Positions 1 through 8,489 of a stretch of 42,619 bases of DNA are shown here, piece after piece (positions within the stretch are counted from its first letter, which is position 1; each line of letters opens with the position of its first letter). The stretch comes from Elusimicrobiota bacterium (GTDB lineage: Bacteria > Elusimicrobiota > Elusimicrobia > UBA1565), in assembly GCA_002401485.1 (NCBI GenBank), contig NVTF01000008.1:1-42619 (forward strand), written 5' to 3'. The notes beneath the pieces are model-generated. The model saw nothing but the letters and a program-made list of their open reading frames with translations. It did no database searches and had not been told where the DNA came from. The position numbers were made by a program, and so were the translations under genes.

Positions 1-1311
1 CGGCTCGCCCCAGTAGCGTTGGCGGGAGAACACCCAATCGCGCAAGCGGTAGTTGATCGCGGCCTTGCCGATTTTTGCTTCTTCGAGGTGGGCCAAAATC
101 TTTTTCTTCGCCTCGCCGGTCTCAAGCCCGTTAAGAATATCGGAGTTGATCGACTTCCCTTCGCCGGTGTAGGCTTTTGTATCGAAGTATTCCTCGGCGT
201 CTTCGAGACCTTCGGGGGGCTCGATGACTTTCCGGATGGATAATTCGTATTTCTGGGCGAACTCAAAATCGCGTTGGTCGTGCGCGGGCACGGCCATGAT
301 CGCACCGGTTCCATAGCCGGCAAGGACGTAGTCAGCGATCCAAACGGGAATCTTCGCACCGTTCACCGGATTAATGGCGAGCGCGCCCGTGGGAACACCG
401 GTTTTTTCCTTAGAGGCATCACTGCGTTCGATATCCGATTTTTTGGACGACGCTTCAATGTAGGCGTAGACCTTGTTCTTAAATTCGGGTTCGACGATTT
501 TTTCCACGAGCGGATGTTCCGGTGAAAGCACCATGTAGGTGGCACCGAACAGCGTGTCGGGGCGGGTCGTGAAGATGCGAACAGCGTGGTCTCCTATTTT
601 GAAATCAACCTCAGCGCCTTCTGAGCGGCCAATCCAGTTCTTCTGCATCGCGAGCGTCGATTTCGGCCAATCGACGCCATCGAGATCGGTGAGCAGGCGA
701 TCGGCGTACGCCGTAATCTTGAGCATCCATTGGCGTATGGCGCGGCGCTCGATCGGGGTGCTGCAGCGTTCGCAGGTCCCGTCAAAGACCTCTTCATTGG
801 CGAGGCCGGTCGAGCAAGACGGGCACCAGTTGATCGGCATCGTGCTCTCGTAGGCCAGGCCCTTTTTGAAAAGCTGCAGGAAGATCCACTGCGTCCAGCG
901 GTAATATTCCGGGGAGGTTGTGTTGATTTCACGGTCCCAGTCATAGGAGAAACCGAGAGATTTAATCTGGCGCTTAAAATTCGCCACGTTCTTTTCTGTG
1001 ACTTCGCGCGGATGAATGCCTGTTTGGATCGCATAATTTTCGGCGGGCAACCCGAAGGCGTCCCATCCCATGGGGTGCAGGACGTCGTGTCCCTTCATGC
1101 GTTTGAGCCGACAAAGAATATCGGTGGCTGTATACCCTTCGGGGTGACCTACATGAAGCCCGGCGCCCGATGGATACGGGAACATGTCGAGGCAGTAAAA
1201 TTTCTTGTCCGCAGAAGGATTTTCGGGGGTTTTGAAGAGACCCTTCTCCTCCCATCGGTTCTGCCATTTCTTTTCAATGGCGGCATACGGAATATGTTCG
1301 TCGAGGCTCAT
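1..1311 (-). CDS. leuS: Leucyl-tRNA synthetase, N-terminal half (partial)
   Basis: Class I aminoacyl-tRNA synthetase that charges tRNA-Leu in the cytoplasm. The 437 residues present run from the start codon to the window edge with no stop, so roughly the second half (KMSKS loop, anticodon-binding and C-terminal domains) lies outside. Visible are the HIGH-type motif HVGH (about residues 53-56), the stretch [15 protein letters not shown], a CPSC...CERC zinc ribbon inserted in the catalytic region, and the start of the CP1 editing domain with [10 protein letters not shown]. The ATG at 1311 gives the normal N-terminus. A TATACT hexamer lies 13 nt upstream, so leuS probably has its own promoter although it follows the O-antigen-ligase gene closely. 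A tRNA-Leu gene is also in this window, at 27166. Identification is secure. Confidence 0.97.
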   Translation of the reverse strand, partial: MSLDEHIPYAAIEKKWQNRWEEKGLFKTPENPSADKKFYCLDMFPYPSGAGLHVGHPEGYTATDILCRLKRMKGHDVLHPMGWDAFGLPAENYAIQTGIHPREVTEKNVANFKRQIKSLGFSYDWDREINTTSPEYYRWTQWIFLQLFKKGLAYESTMPINWCPSCSTGLANEEVFDGTCERCSTPIERRAIRQWMLKITAYADRLLTDLDGVDWPKSTLAMQKNWIGRSEGAEVDFKIGDHAVRIFTTRPDTLFGATYMVLSPEHPLVEKIVEPEFKNKVYAYIEASSKKSDIERSDASKEKTGVPTGALAINPVNGAKIPVWIADYVLAGYGTGAIMAVPAHDQRDFEFAQKYELSIRKVIEPPEGLEDAEEYFDTKAYTGEGKSINSDILNGLETGEAKKKILAHLEEAKIGKAAINYRLRDWVFSRQRYWGEP

Positions 1312-1324
1312 ATAAAGTGCAAGA

Positions 1325-1330
1325 AGTATA
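1325..1330 (-). promoter_or_regulatory. Candidate -10 of leuS
   Basis: TATACT on the minus strand, 13 nt before the leuS ATG. No convincing -35 is seen at the usual spacing. The predicted leader would be only a few bases long, with no Shine-Dalgarno sequence. Confidence 0.5.
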
Positions 1331-1338
1331 ACATTTCG

Positions 1339-3078
1339 TCACTCGATCATTTTCTTCAGTAAAATTTGAGCTTTTTCGTTGCTGGGTTGGCGTTCCAGCA
1401 CTTCTTGAACGTAACGGCCGCTTTCTTTGAGGCGTCCGAGTTCATAAAGAGTTTTGGCTAAATTAAGTCGGGCGTCAATTTGTTCGTTGGAAACCAAAAG
1501 GGATTTTTTCCACCATTGGATCGCCTCTTCCCGCTTGCCGATCGAGTAGGAAATATTTCCCAAGTTGTTGAACGGCCCCGGCCGGTCGGGGCGGAGGGCG
1601 GCGGTTTTTTCAAACATCTTGATTGCTTCCGGCCAGTCTTTGCGTTTGGCATGGTAGAAGGCAAGATTTTCAGCGAGGTCCGCATTTTCCGGATCTGCTT
1701 CAAGCCTGGCTTCAAGGTCTCGAATCAGTCTGGCCGACTCGTCATCTTTCGCGATATGAAATTCCGGCGCCGCTGCGAGTTTGCGTTGGGCGATAATGGG
1801 TTGAACCGCGAGACGGCCCCAAAGAATAACGAAGAGACTGATTAAAACGCCGAGTCCGAGCTTGCCCGGAAACTGAGGCAACGGCCTTTCCTCGGTTGAC
1901 GTCGCGGCGCCGAGGAAGGCGAAGACGATAAATGAAGAGACGCCAAACCGGATATCGGGGGAGAAAATGTTTTGAGCGAGCAAGGCCGCGGCTGCAAAGG
2001 CGTAGGCGCCGCGGACCCCATCGCGCGATTCGCGCCACACGTGTATGAGCCACATCCCCGCGGCGGCGATGATGGTTAAGATCAGGGAGATTCCGACTAT
2101 GCCTGTTTCTGCCAGGATTTGCAGGTATTCGTTGTGAGTAAAATTAACGATGACTTTTTGTTGAGGCCACAGGGCTTTGAGGGCCGGTGAGGCGTATTCG
2201 ACAAATTCCAGATGGAAGCGGCCGAGTCCGCAGCCGAATATGGGGTTTGCCATCCACATGGAGAGGGTGTCTCTCCAGATCAGCCCATGCGTCCATGAAC
2301 GATCTTGGAACCACCATAAACCGAGCCCTGCGCATACGGCGAGTGCCCCTAGTGCAGCGGCTCGGCGTTTGGGGGGCAAGGCGATTATCGCCCATAACGC
2401 GCCGGCCGCGCCCACGCCGAATAAGGCTGCCCGCGTTTTTGTTGTCCAGAGTCCGATTAAACAAAGGAAGGCGCATGCAGCGAAAAACCCTCTTTCTTTG
2501 TTTTTTGAGGTGAAGGCAAGCCCCGTTGAAAAAACGGCGGAAGCACCAAGGTAGGCGGCGAGAAAAATCGGATTCCCAAACGTCGCGATCGGCCGGTCGA
2601 GGTGGGGCACCATCAGGACGCCGATCCCTCCGCGGGTTTGCAGCAGCGCGTAAAGACCAACGGCTGCGGCGGTGCCTGCCCAAGCCCGCGGCAGTGCGGG
2701 GCCGGTCAGGGTCCGGCTTGCCGCGAAAAAAACGGCGGCTGCAAACAAAATGCGAACGAGTTCCAACGTCGACGCGCCGCGTTCGGGGCTGAGCACGTAG
2801 AAAAAAAGACCGCCGAGCGCGTAAAGAGCCATCGGCATGTCCAGCGGTGAACGGCGCCAGCGGGGAGCGGTCGCGTGAATCCAGGAGGCTGCCAATACAA
2901 GACATTGCAGCCCGATGCCGGCTTCGAGTACCAGGAGCTTGGAGCGTACGATCTTTTGGTCCGGAACAACGCCTATGGCGATCGCCAGACCTACCCAGAT
3001 CGCGGTGGAGCAAAACGCGAAGGGATTTAGGGCTGCCGCTTCAGCGGGTTCGGGTTGATTTCTTTTTCGCTTTCCCAC
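1339..3078 (-). CDS. O-antigen ligase/polymerase-like membrane protein with C-terminal TPR repeats
   Basis: A 579-residue polytopic membrane protein. The N-terminal ~420 residues contain about ten hydrophobic segments, with a periplasmic-loop region typical of the Wzy/WaaL family (PF04932-like; for example GCGLGRFHLEF and FTHNEYLQILAETG near residues 270-330). The last ~120 residues are hydrophilic and carry TPR-type repeats (for example PFNNLGNISYSIGKREEAI). Family members join or polymerise O-antigen or other glycans at the outer face of the inner membrane; which glycan is handled here cannot be told. It overlaps the 3' end of ybeY by 38 bp and is the last gene of the operon that starts near 9436. 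Confident on family, not on substrate. Confidence 0.85.
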   Translation of the reverse strand: MGKRKRNQPEPAEAAALNPFAFCSTAIWVGLAIAIGVVPDQKIVRSKLLVLEAGIGLQCLVLAASWIHATAPRWRRSPLDMPMALYALGGLFFYVLSPERGASTLELVRILFAAAVFFAASRTLTGPALPRAWAGTAAAVGLYALLQTRGGIGVLMVPHLDRPIATFGNPIFLAAYLGASAVFSTGLAFTSKNKERGFFAACAFLCLIGLWTTKTRAALFGVGAAGALWAIIALPPKRRAAALGALAVCAGLGLWWFQDRSWTHGLIWRDTLSMWMANPIFGCGLGRFHLEFVEYASPALKALWPQQKVIVNFTHNEYLQILAETGIVGISLILTIIAAAGMWLIHVWRESRDGVRGAYAFAAAALLAQNIFSPDIRFGVSSFIVFAFLGAATSTEERPLPQFPGKLGLGVLISLFVILWGRLAVQPIIAQRKLAAAPEFHIAKDDESARLIRDLEARLEADPENADLAENLAFYHAKRKDWPEAIKMFEKTAALRPDRPGPFNNLGNISYSIGKREEAIQWWKKSLLVSNEQIDARLNLAKTLYELGRLKESGRYVQEVLERQPSNEKAQILLKKMIE

Positions 3079-3466
3079 GGGAGAGAAGCCGTTTTACAAG
3101 CCGGTCCTGGCGCGCAAACATTCGCTTTTTATCGGCGGGTTTCCTGTCGTCATATCCGATGAGATGGAGCGAGCCGTGGACTGACAGAGTAATCAGTTCG
3201 TAAAAGAGGGGATGGCCTAATTCCCTGGCCTGGCGTTTCGCGACCCCGAGGCCGAGATACACGTCACCGAACGGTTGGTCGGCTTGGCGCACAACGCCTG
3301 GAATCGCATTAGGGTAGGAGAACGAAATAACATCCGTAGGGTAATCGTGGCCGAGGTGCTGTTTGTTGAGCGTTTGAATTTTCCGGTCGTTGAGCAGGAT
3401 GAGGCAAATTTCGCCGATGCGGCGTCGTTTCGGTCCGAGAGCCGAAAGCACTGCTTCGCGCAGCAT
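3041..3466 (-). CDS. ybeY: Endoribonuclease YbeY (rRNA maturation factor)
   Basis: Single-strand endoribonuclease of the UPF0054 family, acting in 16S rRNA maturation and ribosome quality control. The diagnostic core is present: NKQHLGHDYPTDVISF and the metal site HGSLHLIGYDD (H97, H101, D107). The third zinc ligand, normally His in a GYDH motif, is Asp here. The ATG at 3466 gives 141 residues but lacks the usual N-terminal strand. The frame stays open upstream and encodes a plausible INVSLFGF strand, back to an ATA codon at 3517 that overlaps the phoH stop and has AAGGAG 8 nt before it, so the true product may be 158 residues. It sits directly behind phoH, a common pairing. Function secure, start uncertain. 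Confidence 0.92.
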   Translation of the reverse strand: MLREAVLSALGPKRRRIGEICLILLNDRKIQTLNKQHLGHDYPTDVISFSYPNAIPGVVRQADQPFGDVYLGLGVAKRQARELGHPLFYELITLSVHGSLHLIGYDDRKPADKKRMFARQDRLVKRLLSRGKAKKKSTRTR

Positions 3467-3513
3467 CTTGCGCTCACCCCCTGTGAAGCCGTCAAACCCA
3501 AACAGGGATACGT

Positions 3514-4473
3514 TTATGGCCGCTTCTCCTTTTCGTGCGAGTCGAAGGCTTCAACGATGTCCTTGACGAGCAGATGCCGGACGACATCCGCCGATAGAAA
3601 ATGCACAAAACGAACGGGTTTGATGTGTTTGAGAATTTTCTCAATAACAACAAGCCCCGACCGTCTTGGGCTGTCGAGATCTATTTGAGTGACGTCCCCT
3701 GTAACGACAACGCGAGAGCCGTTTCCCATACGGGTGAGAAACATCTTCATCTGTTCAATGGTTGTGTTCTGCGCCTCATCGAGGATGATGAACGCGTTTT
3801 CTAGAGTCCTCCCTCGCATGTAGGCCAGCGGGACGATCTCAATAATTTCATCGTCGCGCCAAATTCTAAATTTGTCCGGTCCGAGGGCGGCGTAGAAGGC
3901 GTCGTAAAGCGGCTTGAGGTAGGGGTTCACCTTCTCCTGGAAATCCCCGGGAAGAAAGCCGAGGTGTTCTCCGGCTTCGACGACAGGACGCGTCAGTACA
4001 ATTCGGCTTACCTCGCGTGCTTTGAGTGCGCGCAGGGCGCAGATGACGGCGAGATAGGTTTTTCCTGTTCCGGCCGGCCCGATGCCGAATGTGAGATCTC
4101 CCTTGAGGATGCAGTCCACGTAGAGTTTTTGCCGTTCCCCCCGCGTGCGAACGGACTTGCCGTAAGCGGTCATGTAGACCGCATCGGACGGGGGCATCGC
4201 CTCTTCGGCGGGAAAAGCGAATGCGTGCGGCGGCTCGTCCGGGGTTTCTCCGGAGCGAACACGATCAAGGCGGTCACGAAAGCGTTTTATCGCCTTTTGG
4301 ACGCGTGAGGCGGTTCCGCGTAGGGTGAGATGCAGTTCTTCGCCTTGCGGATCATGCCTTACGAATACCTCAACGGCGTGTTCGCGTTCGATTTGTCTTA
4401 GAAAGAAATCGCGCTCCCCAAGAAGCAGCAGCGCTTCTTGGTCGTCGCGGATATTTAATTTACGGGTGACCAT
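3514..4473 (-). CDS. phoH: PhoH-like ATPase
   Basis: A 319-residue cytoplasmic P-loop ATPase of the PhoH/PhoL family, linked to RNA metabolism and usually encoded beside ybeY, as here. Walker A is GPAGTGKT (residues 132-139) and Walker B is IILDEAQN (229-236). In front is an N-terminal ~70-residue KH-like region typical of PhoL. TRPVVEAGEHLGFLPGD is a family signature. The ATG at 4473 lies inside the 3' end of the GH57 gene (19 bp overlap), indicating translational coupling. A Shine-Dalgarno sequence for ybeY lies in its last codons. Secure. Confidence 0.95.
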   Translation of the reverse strand: MVTRKLNIRDDQEALLLLGERDFFLRQIEREHAVEVFVRHDPQGEELHLTLRGTASRVQKAIKRFRDRLDRVRSGETPDEPPHAFAFPAEEAMPPSDAVYMTAYGKSVRTRGERQKLYVDCILKGDLTFGIGPAGTGKTYLAVICALRALKAREVSRIVLTRPVVEAGEHLGFLPGDFQEKVNPYLKPLYDAFYAALGPDKFRIWRDDEIIEIVPLAYMRGRTLENAFIILDEAQNTTIEQMKMFLTRMGNGSRVVVTGDVTQIDLDSPRRSGLVVIEKILKHIKPVRFVHFLSADVVRHLLVKDIVEAFDSHEKEKRP

Positions 4474-6722
4474 CGTTCCTCCCTCGCGATTGATTCTTCC
4501 GCGAGGCTCAATAGAGACAGTAGCGCTTTCTTACCCTCGTCGGGTAGCGGGCTTTGTGCGCGTGCCAGTCCTGAGCGGCCGAGTTCGCGTATTTCCCAGA
4601 CATTAAATTGTGAGCCCGAAGCGCGGGCCGTTTCCAGAAGCCCTACCAGCGCGGCCAGAGAGTCTGCAGACGGAGTCTCTGAAAAAACCGCTGCGTGAGC
4701 GGCCAATGCCTCGCGTGATTGATCGAGTTCCTCCGCGTCGTCGTTGGCGTCGGGGTCTCGCCGCACGGCGAACTTTCGTACCGCCGCCCGTTTTGATTCT
4801 CCCAGGAGTCCATCGAGTCCCCAGGATTGGCTGTCAGGAAGGTCCGCGACCGCCGTTCGCAGCGCTTGCGGTCCTTTTTCGACGAAAAGGCGCTCTAAAT
4901 CCGAGGCGGTTGACTCCGGGGAACCCACCCTCCCCAACCAGCATTCTATGGACACACCGCCGGAATCAATCACGACTGCCAATCCCTCAAAAGCGCAATA
5001 TATTTTTAGGTCCTGGGCCGAGACCTCGAAAAAGGACACCGTGGTTGATCCCTCACGATCGGGTTTATCGCGCCGACAAAGAAGGCGCGTATTTGTTTTT
5101 AGATGCGGAGCAGCCAATTCCGGTAATTGGGGGGCGCGTTCCGCGATTGCCGCCGAAATCGCGGCATGCACGGCTGCTTGCCGGACGTCAACGCGACGCG
5201 GCCGGGAAAGGCGGCGATACATCTCTGCGGCATCCGAGCGTCCTTCGACGGGAACCTCGGCAAGATCTTTTAGCAGATCCACTTCGAGTTCTGCAGCGCG
5301 CTCGGGCATTTCGAGAGCGAGAACATCAATCGTGCGGGCGGCTTCAAGAAGGGCTTGGGCTGCTTCTGTCGACGCGGCATCTTCTCCTTGCCAGGTCCAA
5401 TGATTGAGGCCGGCAAGTGACGCGCGCCGAATCTCTACCGCACGAAGGAGGCGTTGGGCCTCTTGGGGGACCGGGTGTCGTCGCGCGGCAGCGGCGAGGA
5501 ACGATTCAACACGATCCGCATCGTGTGAGAATAAGAGAGGCCCAGCCGCGTCGAGCGACGCAAGTTTTTTGCGGGTTAACTCTCGGAGGAGAGTTTCAAT
5601 CGCGTCCGCGGCGCCGCGTGAAATTTTCTCGAGTGCTGCACGCAGGGGACCGCGCCAAGCGGGGGATCGGTCGGGTGCCTGCGGGTTTCTGCAGTCGCAA
5701 ATGCCGCGCCATCGTTCGAGCCCATGAGAACAGCTCCGCGCGCTCACTGATTTGAGACTTATTTCCTGCGGAGGGGGAAACAGGTCGAGAAAGGAAGCGT
5801 AGTTGGTTAGCCGGGCGGGGGCCTCCCGCTCAAGGAGATCGAGGGTGAACGCGAGGGCGCGTTCCCCGTAGGGATGAACGAGTCCAAACAGTTCGGCGTC
5901 CATTGCCAGATGAGCGAGTTCGGCTGCGTCGTTTGCGGTTAATGAGTCGACGAGTTTATTCGCAAACCCTTGGCAGCCATCAACGGCCACGGCATCATCG
6001 TCGGCATTAGCATTTTGCGCGAGCATTTTATTCGGTGTGAGGTCGCCGCGGTAGACGAATAATGCAAGCCAACTTCCCGGGCGTTCGCGCGAGTTCCACC
6101 GGTAGGGGCGCCGGGGGTCGAGTCTTTCCGGGAGAACCTCGGTCCAGTCGTCATCGCCGGACCCGAGTGGGCGAACACGCGCGGCCTGCGTTCGGGTAAT
6201 TAAGGTGAAGCGGATTCCTTCTTCGATTAAGGCCTCGCAGGTTTCTTCGTCAATCGCGTTTTCCGGGAGCCACATGCCTTCGGGGTTCCTTTCGAAACGA
6301 ATCCGAAAATCGTCGATTCCCCAACGGATGGCTGTTCGTTTGTCCGCTCGGCTTGCGAGTGGAAGAATAAGAGGGGGATGCGGGACAGCCAGCGCTCCCC
6401 CGTGCCCGTGTTCACGTTGTTGGGAGTGATCGGCCTCGATTAATTTTCGGTAGACGCGCGGCTTATGTGTCTCGAGCCAGGCCATGAGTTCCGGCGCGGC
6501 GTCAAAGGAGACCCTGTTGAAATTATTATGCAGATCGGCGACGAGACCGCCCTCCCCGCGCAATACCGCACTCGTATTGGGTCCATAACAGCTGTGGTAG
6601 GCACGAAGGTAGGAGTCTCGATAGGCGATAACCGAAGCGTCTGTCTCGAGCGAGCCAAGCCATGGGTCTCGACGGGGTCCAATCGCGCAATGCAGGTGGA
6701 GGGCGTAAAACTTATTCTTCAA
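4455..6722 (-). CDS. GH57 family glycoside hydrolase with DUF3536-type C-terminal region
   Basis: About 755 residues. The N-terminal third is a GH57 barrel like the alpha-amylase/alpha-mannosidase group fused to DUF3536: NNFNRVSFDAAPELMAWLE, then GMWLPE (candidate catalytic Glu, about residue 154) and MDAELFGLVHPYGE (conserved Asp/Glu, about residues 275-277). The rest matches the long helical DUF3536 extension. The first GH57 region usually reads HxHxxQPPR; here it is LHLHCAIGPRR. I chose a TTG at 6722 that overlaps the stop of the upstream gene as TTGA and starts directly before the first conserved strand (KNKFYALHLHC). An ATG 42 nt further up would add a non-conserved tail. No signal peptide, so probably cytoplasmic and acting on stored alpha-glucan; the substrate is inference. 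Confidence 0.85.
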   Translation of the reverse strand: MKNKFYALHLHCAIGPRRDPWLGSLETDASVIAYRDSYLRAYHSCYGPNTSAVLRGEGGLVADLHNNFNRVSFDAAPELMAWLETHKPRVYRKLIEADHSQQREHGHGGALAVPHPPLILPLASRADKRTAIRWGIDDFRIRFERNPEGMWLPENAIDEETCEALIEEGIRFTLITRTQAARVRPLGSGDDDWTEVLPERLDPRRPYRWNSRERPGSWLALFVYRGDLTPNKMLAQNANADDDAVAVDGCQGFANKLVDSLTANDAAELAHLAMDAELFGLVHPYGERALAFTLDLLEREAPARLTNYASFLDLFPPPQEISLKSVSARSCSHGLERWRGICDCRNPQAPDRSPAWRGPLRAALEKISRGAADAIETLLRELTRKKLASLDAAGPLLFSHDADRVESFLAAAARRHPVPQEAQRLLRAVEIRRASLAGLNHWTWQGEDAASTEAAQALLEAARTIDVLALEMPERAAELEVDLLKDLAEVPVEGRSDAAEMYRRLSRPRRVDVRQAAVHAAISAAIAERAPQLPELAAPHLKTNTRLLCRRDKPDREGSTTVSFFEVSAQDLKIYCAFEGLAVVIDSGGVSIECWLGRVGSPESTASDLERLFVEKGPQALRTAVADLPDSQSWGLDGLLGESKRAAVRKFAVRRDPDANDDAEELDQSREALAAHAAVFSETPSADSLAALVGLLETARASGSQFNVWEIRELGRSGLARAQSPLPDEGKKALLSLLSLAEESIAREERWSPVN

Positions 6723-7396
6723 CCGGCGCTCTCGATAAGATCGGCGGCATCCGTTCTCACGCACGCCGTCGTCGGAACGTTCACGTTGGGAATTCGCTGG
6801 TTGAGCAGGCGCCCAAATCCTAGGGCGTCATCGGTTTCGTACGCCGCAATGAATGCGGGTTTGTCGAGTCCGCGGCAATCCATGAGGTGCAGTTGACCGT
6901 CATCGCCGTCAGCCGTTGCGCCGCGCAGCAATTCGGCCTGCTCCGTTGATACGGGGGCGATCAGCAAAAAACGTTTGTTTCCGATGGGAGCGGATTCTTT
7001 TGACCCCTTGTCGCGCGGTTCGAAGGGGTAGTCTGCGCTTGGGACCGAGCCGGTGTAGGAGGAGGTCGGGATCAGGTAGCGGCCGAAGCCGGAACGCCGC
7101 AGCCGAACGGCCATCGTGTGGAAATCTTCAAGATCGGGACTGATTCGCCAGATGAGAAGATCGGATTCGGAATTCAAGCCATCCAATCCGTACACGGAGA
7201 TCGGCAAGCGATGAGGAAATTGATCAAACGTCGTTAAAAATTCCTGTCGTGCGACCACTTTTTCGTTTGTCTGAAGGAGCGAGAAGCTTGGGTCGAGTTT
7301 CAAAAACCAGAAGTCCATGTAGACGCGCGATGAAGCGTTGCCGCCGCTCGAGCGTCCGGGAGTTTCATTCGTTGTCGCTTGGGAATCTTTCGTCAT
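6719..7396 (-). CDS. Chlorite dismutase/HemQ-fold protein lacking an evident proximal heme histidine
   Basis: About 225 residues. The first ferredoxin-like half matches the Cld/HemQ family (PF06778): a YMDFWFLKLDP strand, DLLIWRISPDLEDF, and the GFGRYLIPTSSYTGS region. The second half keeps the AFIAAYETDDALGFGRLL strand-helix, but the connecting region that normally holds the proximal heme ligand (a GHKYP-like segment in HemQ) is shortened and contains no matching His. It may therefore not bind heme in the usual way. The ATG at 7396 has GGAGG 6 nt upstream; an adjacent ATG and two further upstream ATGs are also in frame. It overlaps the 3' end of the adaptor gene. Family assignment is from recalled motifs; function is unknown. 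Confidence 0.72.
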   Translation of the reverse strand: MTKDSQATTNETPGRSSGGNASSRVYMDFWFLKLDPSFSLLQTNEKVVARQEFLTTFDQFPHRLPISVYGLDGLNSESDLLIWRISPDLEDFHTMAVRLRRSGFGRYLIPTSSYTGSVPSADYPFEPRDKGSKESAPIGNKRFLLIAPVSTEQAELLRGATADGDDGQLHLMDCRGLDKPAFIAAYETDDALGFGRLLNQRIPNVNVPTTACVRTDAADLIESAG

Positions 7397-8489
7397 CATC
7401 AACCTCCGCGTCATCTGGGAAAACATCGATTTCTCCGGGTTTTCGCTTTATACGTTTTATTTTAAACGGCTCGGAATCACCGCGGCGTCGCGGACGCGAT
7501 CGGCGTTGTGAAGAGCGAATCCTTGGAACAGGCCGTTTCCTTTTCCGCCGCTTGCGTGTGCGTTTGCGTTTCGGCTGGACCCAGGCATCGCCGGCAGTCT
7601 GAGAGGTAAGTTCCGAGGGAGGGGGACCCAGCGGTGAATGCCGCTGAACGGCACTTGTTGTAGAGGCCTCAATTTGAAGGAAACGGGTATTTCGGCTGGC
7701 CCCGGAAGTAATTTCGGTAACTCCGTATGAGGTAACTCCGGTGGAGACGCGAACCGGTAGAAAAATTTCACCCTTGTGATACAGCAATGCGTCCGTCGGC
7801 ACGCGAAGGACGTTTTTCTTGGCGACGATCGTAATTTCCCCCTCCCACTCCGTATTGGGCGGGAGGAAGTGGCGCGGGCTAAGCAGGATTGTAAACGTGC
7901 CGCCGGGTTCAACAGTTTCCCCTTGGGTATCCAGGATAAAACTTTCAATGCGGCCCTGGACTTTGTTTTTTGGATCGTTGAGCGGCCAATAACGAACGAG
8001 CTGTCCTTTTTTAACCCACTTGGAATCGCCGGGCCGGACGCGACCGACGATCCGCAGTTTATGAGCGGCCTCCATGAGAAGGGCATTCGGCTTTACAACT
8101 TTGCCCTCCTGCGCGAAGACCTTCATGATGTAGCAGAGTTTTGGACAACGAATCGCCGTGGGCTTAAATATCCGCTGCCATCGAGCTTCCATTGTTTTTG
8201 AAGGTGTTGTTGAGCGCGAGTCCAGCATCGCCGCTAGTTCTGTTGTCAGCATCCTGCCGAGTTCGGTTTTTGAGGTCGCCCATGTATCGGGCTTGATTGA
8301 TATTTTTTCGATGCGTCCTTCAATGGAGGAACGGATTCGAAAAATGTCTTCAGCGCGGACAGTCCCCTGCGTCTTGATCCGCACCGTGAGGGGACCGCGT
8401 GATACGTCACCCGTTTCTTGGGCCAGGCACGGGCCGCTCAGGAGTGAAAGTGTGAGCGCGGCTAAGGAAGTTCGGTGATATTCCCTCAT
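7365..8489 (-). CDS. Periplasmic adaptor (HlyD/RND membrane-fusion-like) with a highly basic C-terminal tail
   Basis: A 374-residue secreted protein: signal peptide MREYHRTSLAALTLSLLSG..CLA, then a short barrel/lipoyl arrangement (GTVRAEDIFRIRSSIEGRI, GKVVKPNALLMEAA, TIVAKKNVLRVPTDALL) as in periplasmic adaptor subunits of efflux systems. The long helical hairpin is short or absent. From about residue 305 the chain becomes extremely Arg/Lys-rich (KRKRTRKRRKRKR and RRSRPRRR) and ends in an acidic stretch (DDAEVDDDE). No inner-membrane pump or outer-membrane channel gene is adjacent. It starts with an ATGA overlap on the CbiX-like gene. The adaptor assignment is moderately sure; the tail function is unknown. 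Confidence 0.65.
   Translation of the reverse strand: MREYHRTSLAALTLSLLSGPCLAQETGDVSRGPLTVRIKTQGTVRAEDIFRIRSSIEGRIEKISIKPDTWATSKTELGRMLTTELAAMLDSRSTTPSKTMEARWQRIFKPTAIRCPKLCYIMKVFAQEGKVVKPNALLMEAAHKLRIVGRVRPGDSKWVKKGQLVRYWPLNDPKNKVQGRIESFILDTQGETVEPGGTFTILLSPRHFLPPNTEWEGEITIVAKKNVLRVPTDALLYHKGEIFLPVRVSTGVTSYGVTEITSGASRNTRFLQIEASTTSAVQRHSPLGPPPSELTSQTAGDAWVQPKRKRTRKRRKRKRPVPRIRSSQRRSRPRRRGDSEPFKIKRIKRKPGEIDVFPDDAEVDDDERFPSDNE

Noticed and set aside
730-1362. 210-residue plus-strand open frame
   Set aside because: It is the antisense shadow of leuS, whose minus-strand product is unmistakable.
2144-3013. 289-residue minus-strand open frame
   Set aside because: Overlaps the O-antigen-ligase gene in another frame; Arg-rich composition typical of out-of-frame GC-rich sequence.
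4610-5407. 265-residue plus-strand open frame opposite the GH57 gene
   Set aside because: Low-complexity Arg/Pro-rich shadow with no domain; the GH57 frame explains the region.
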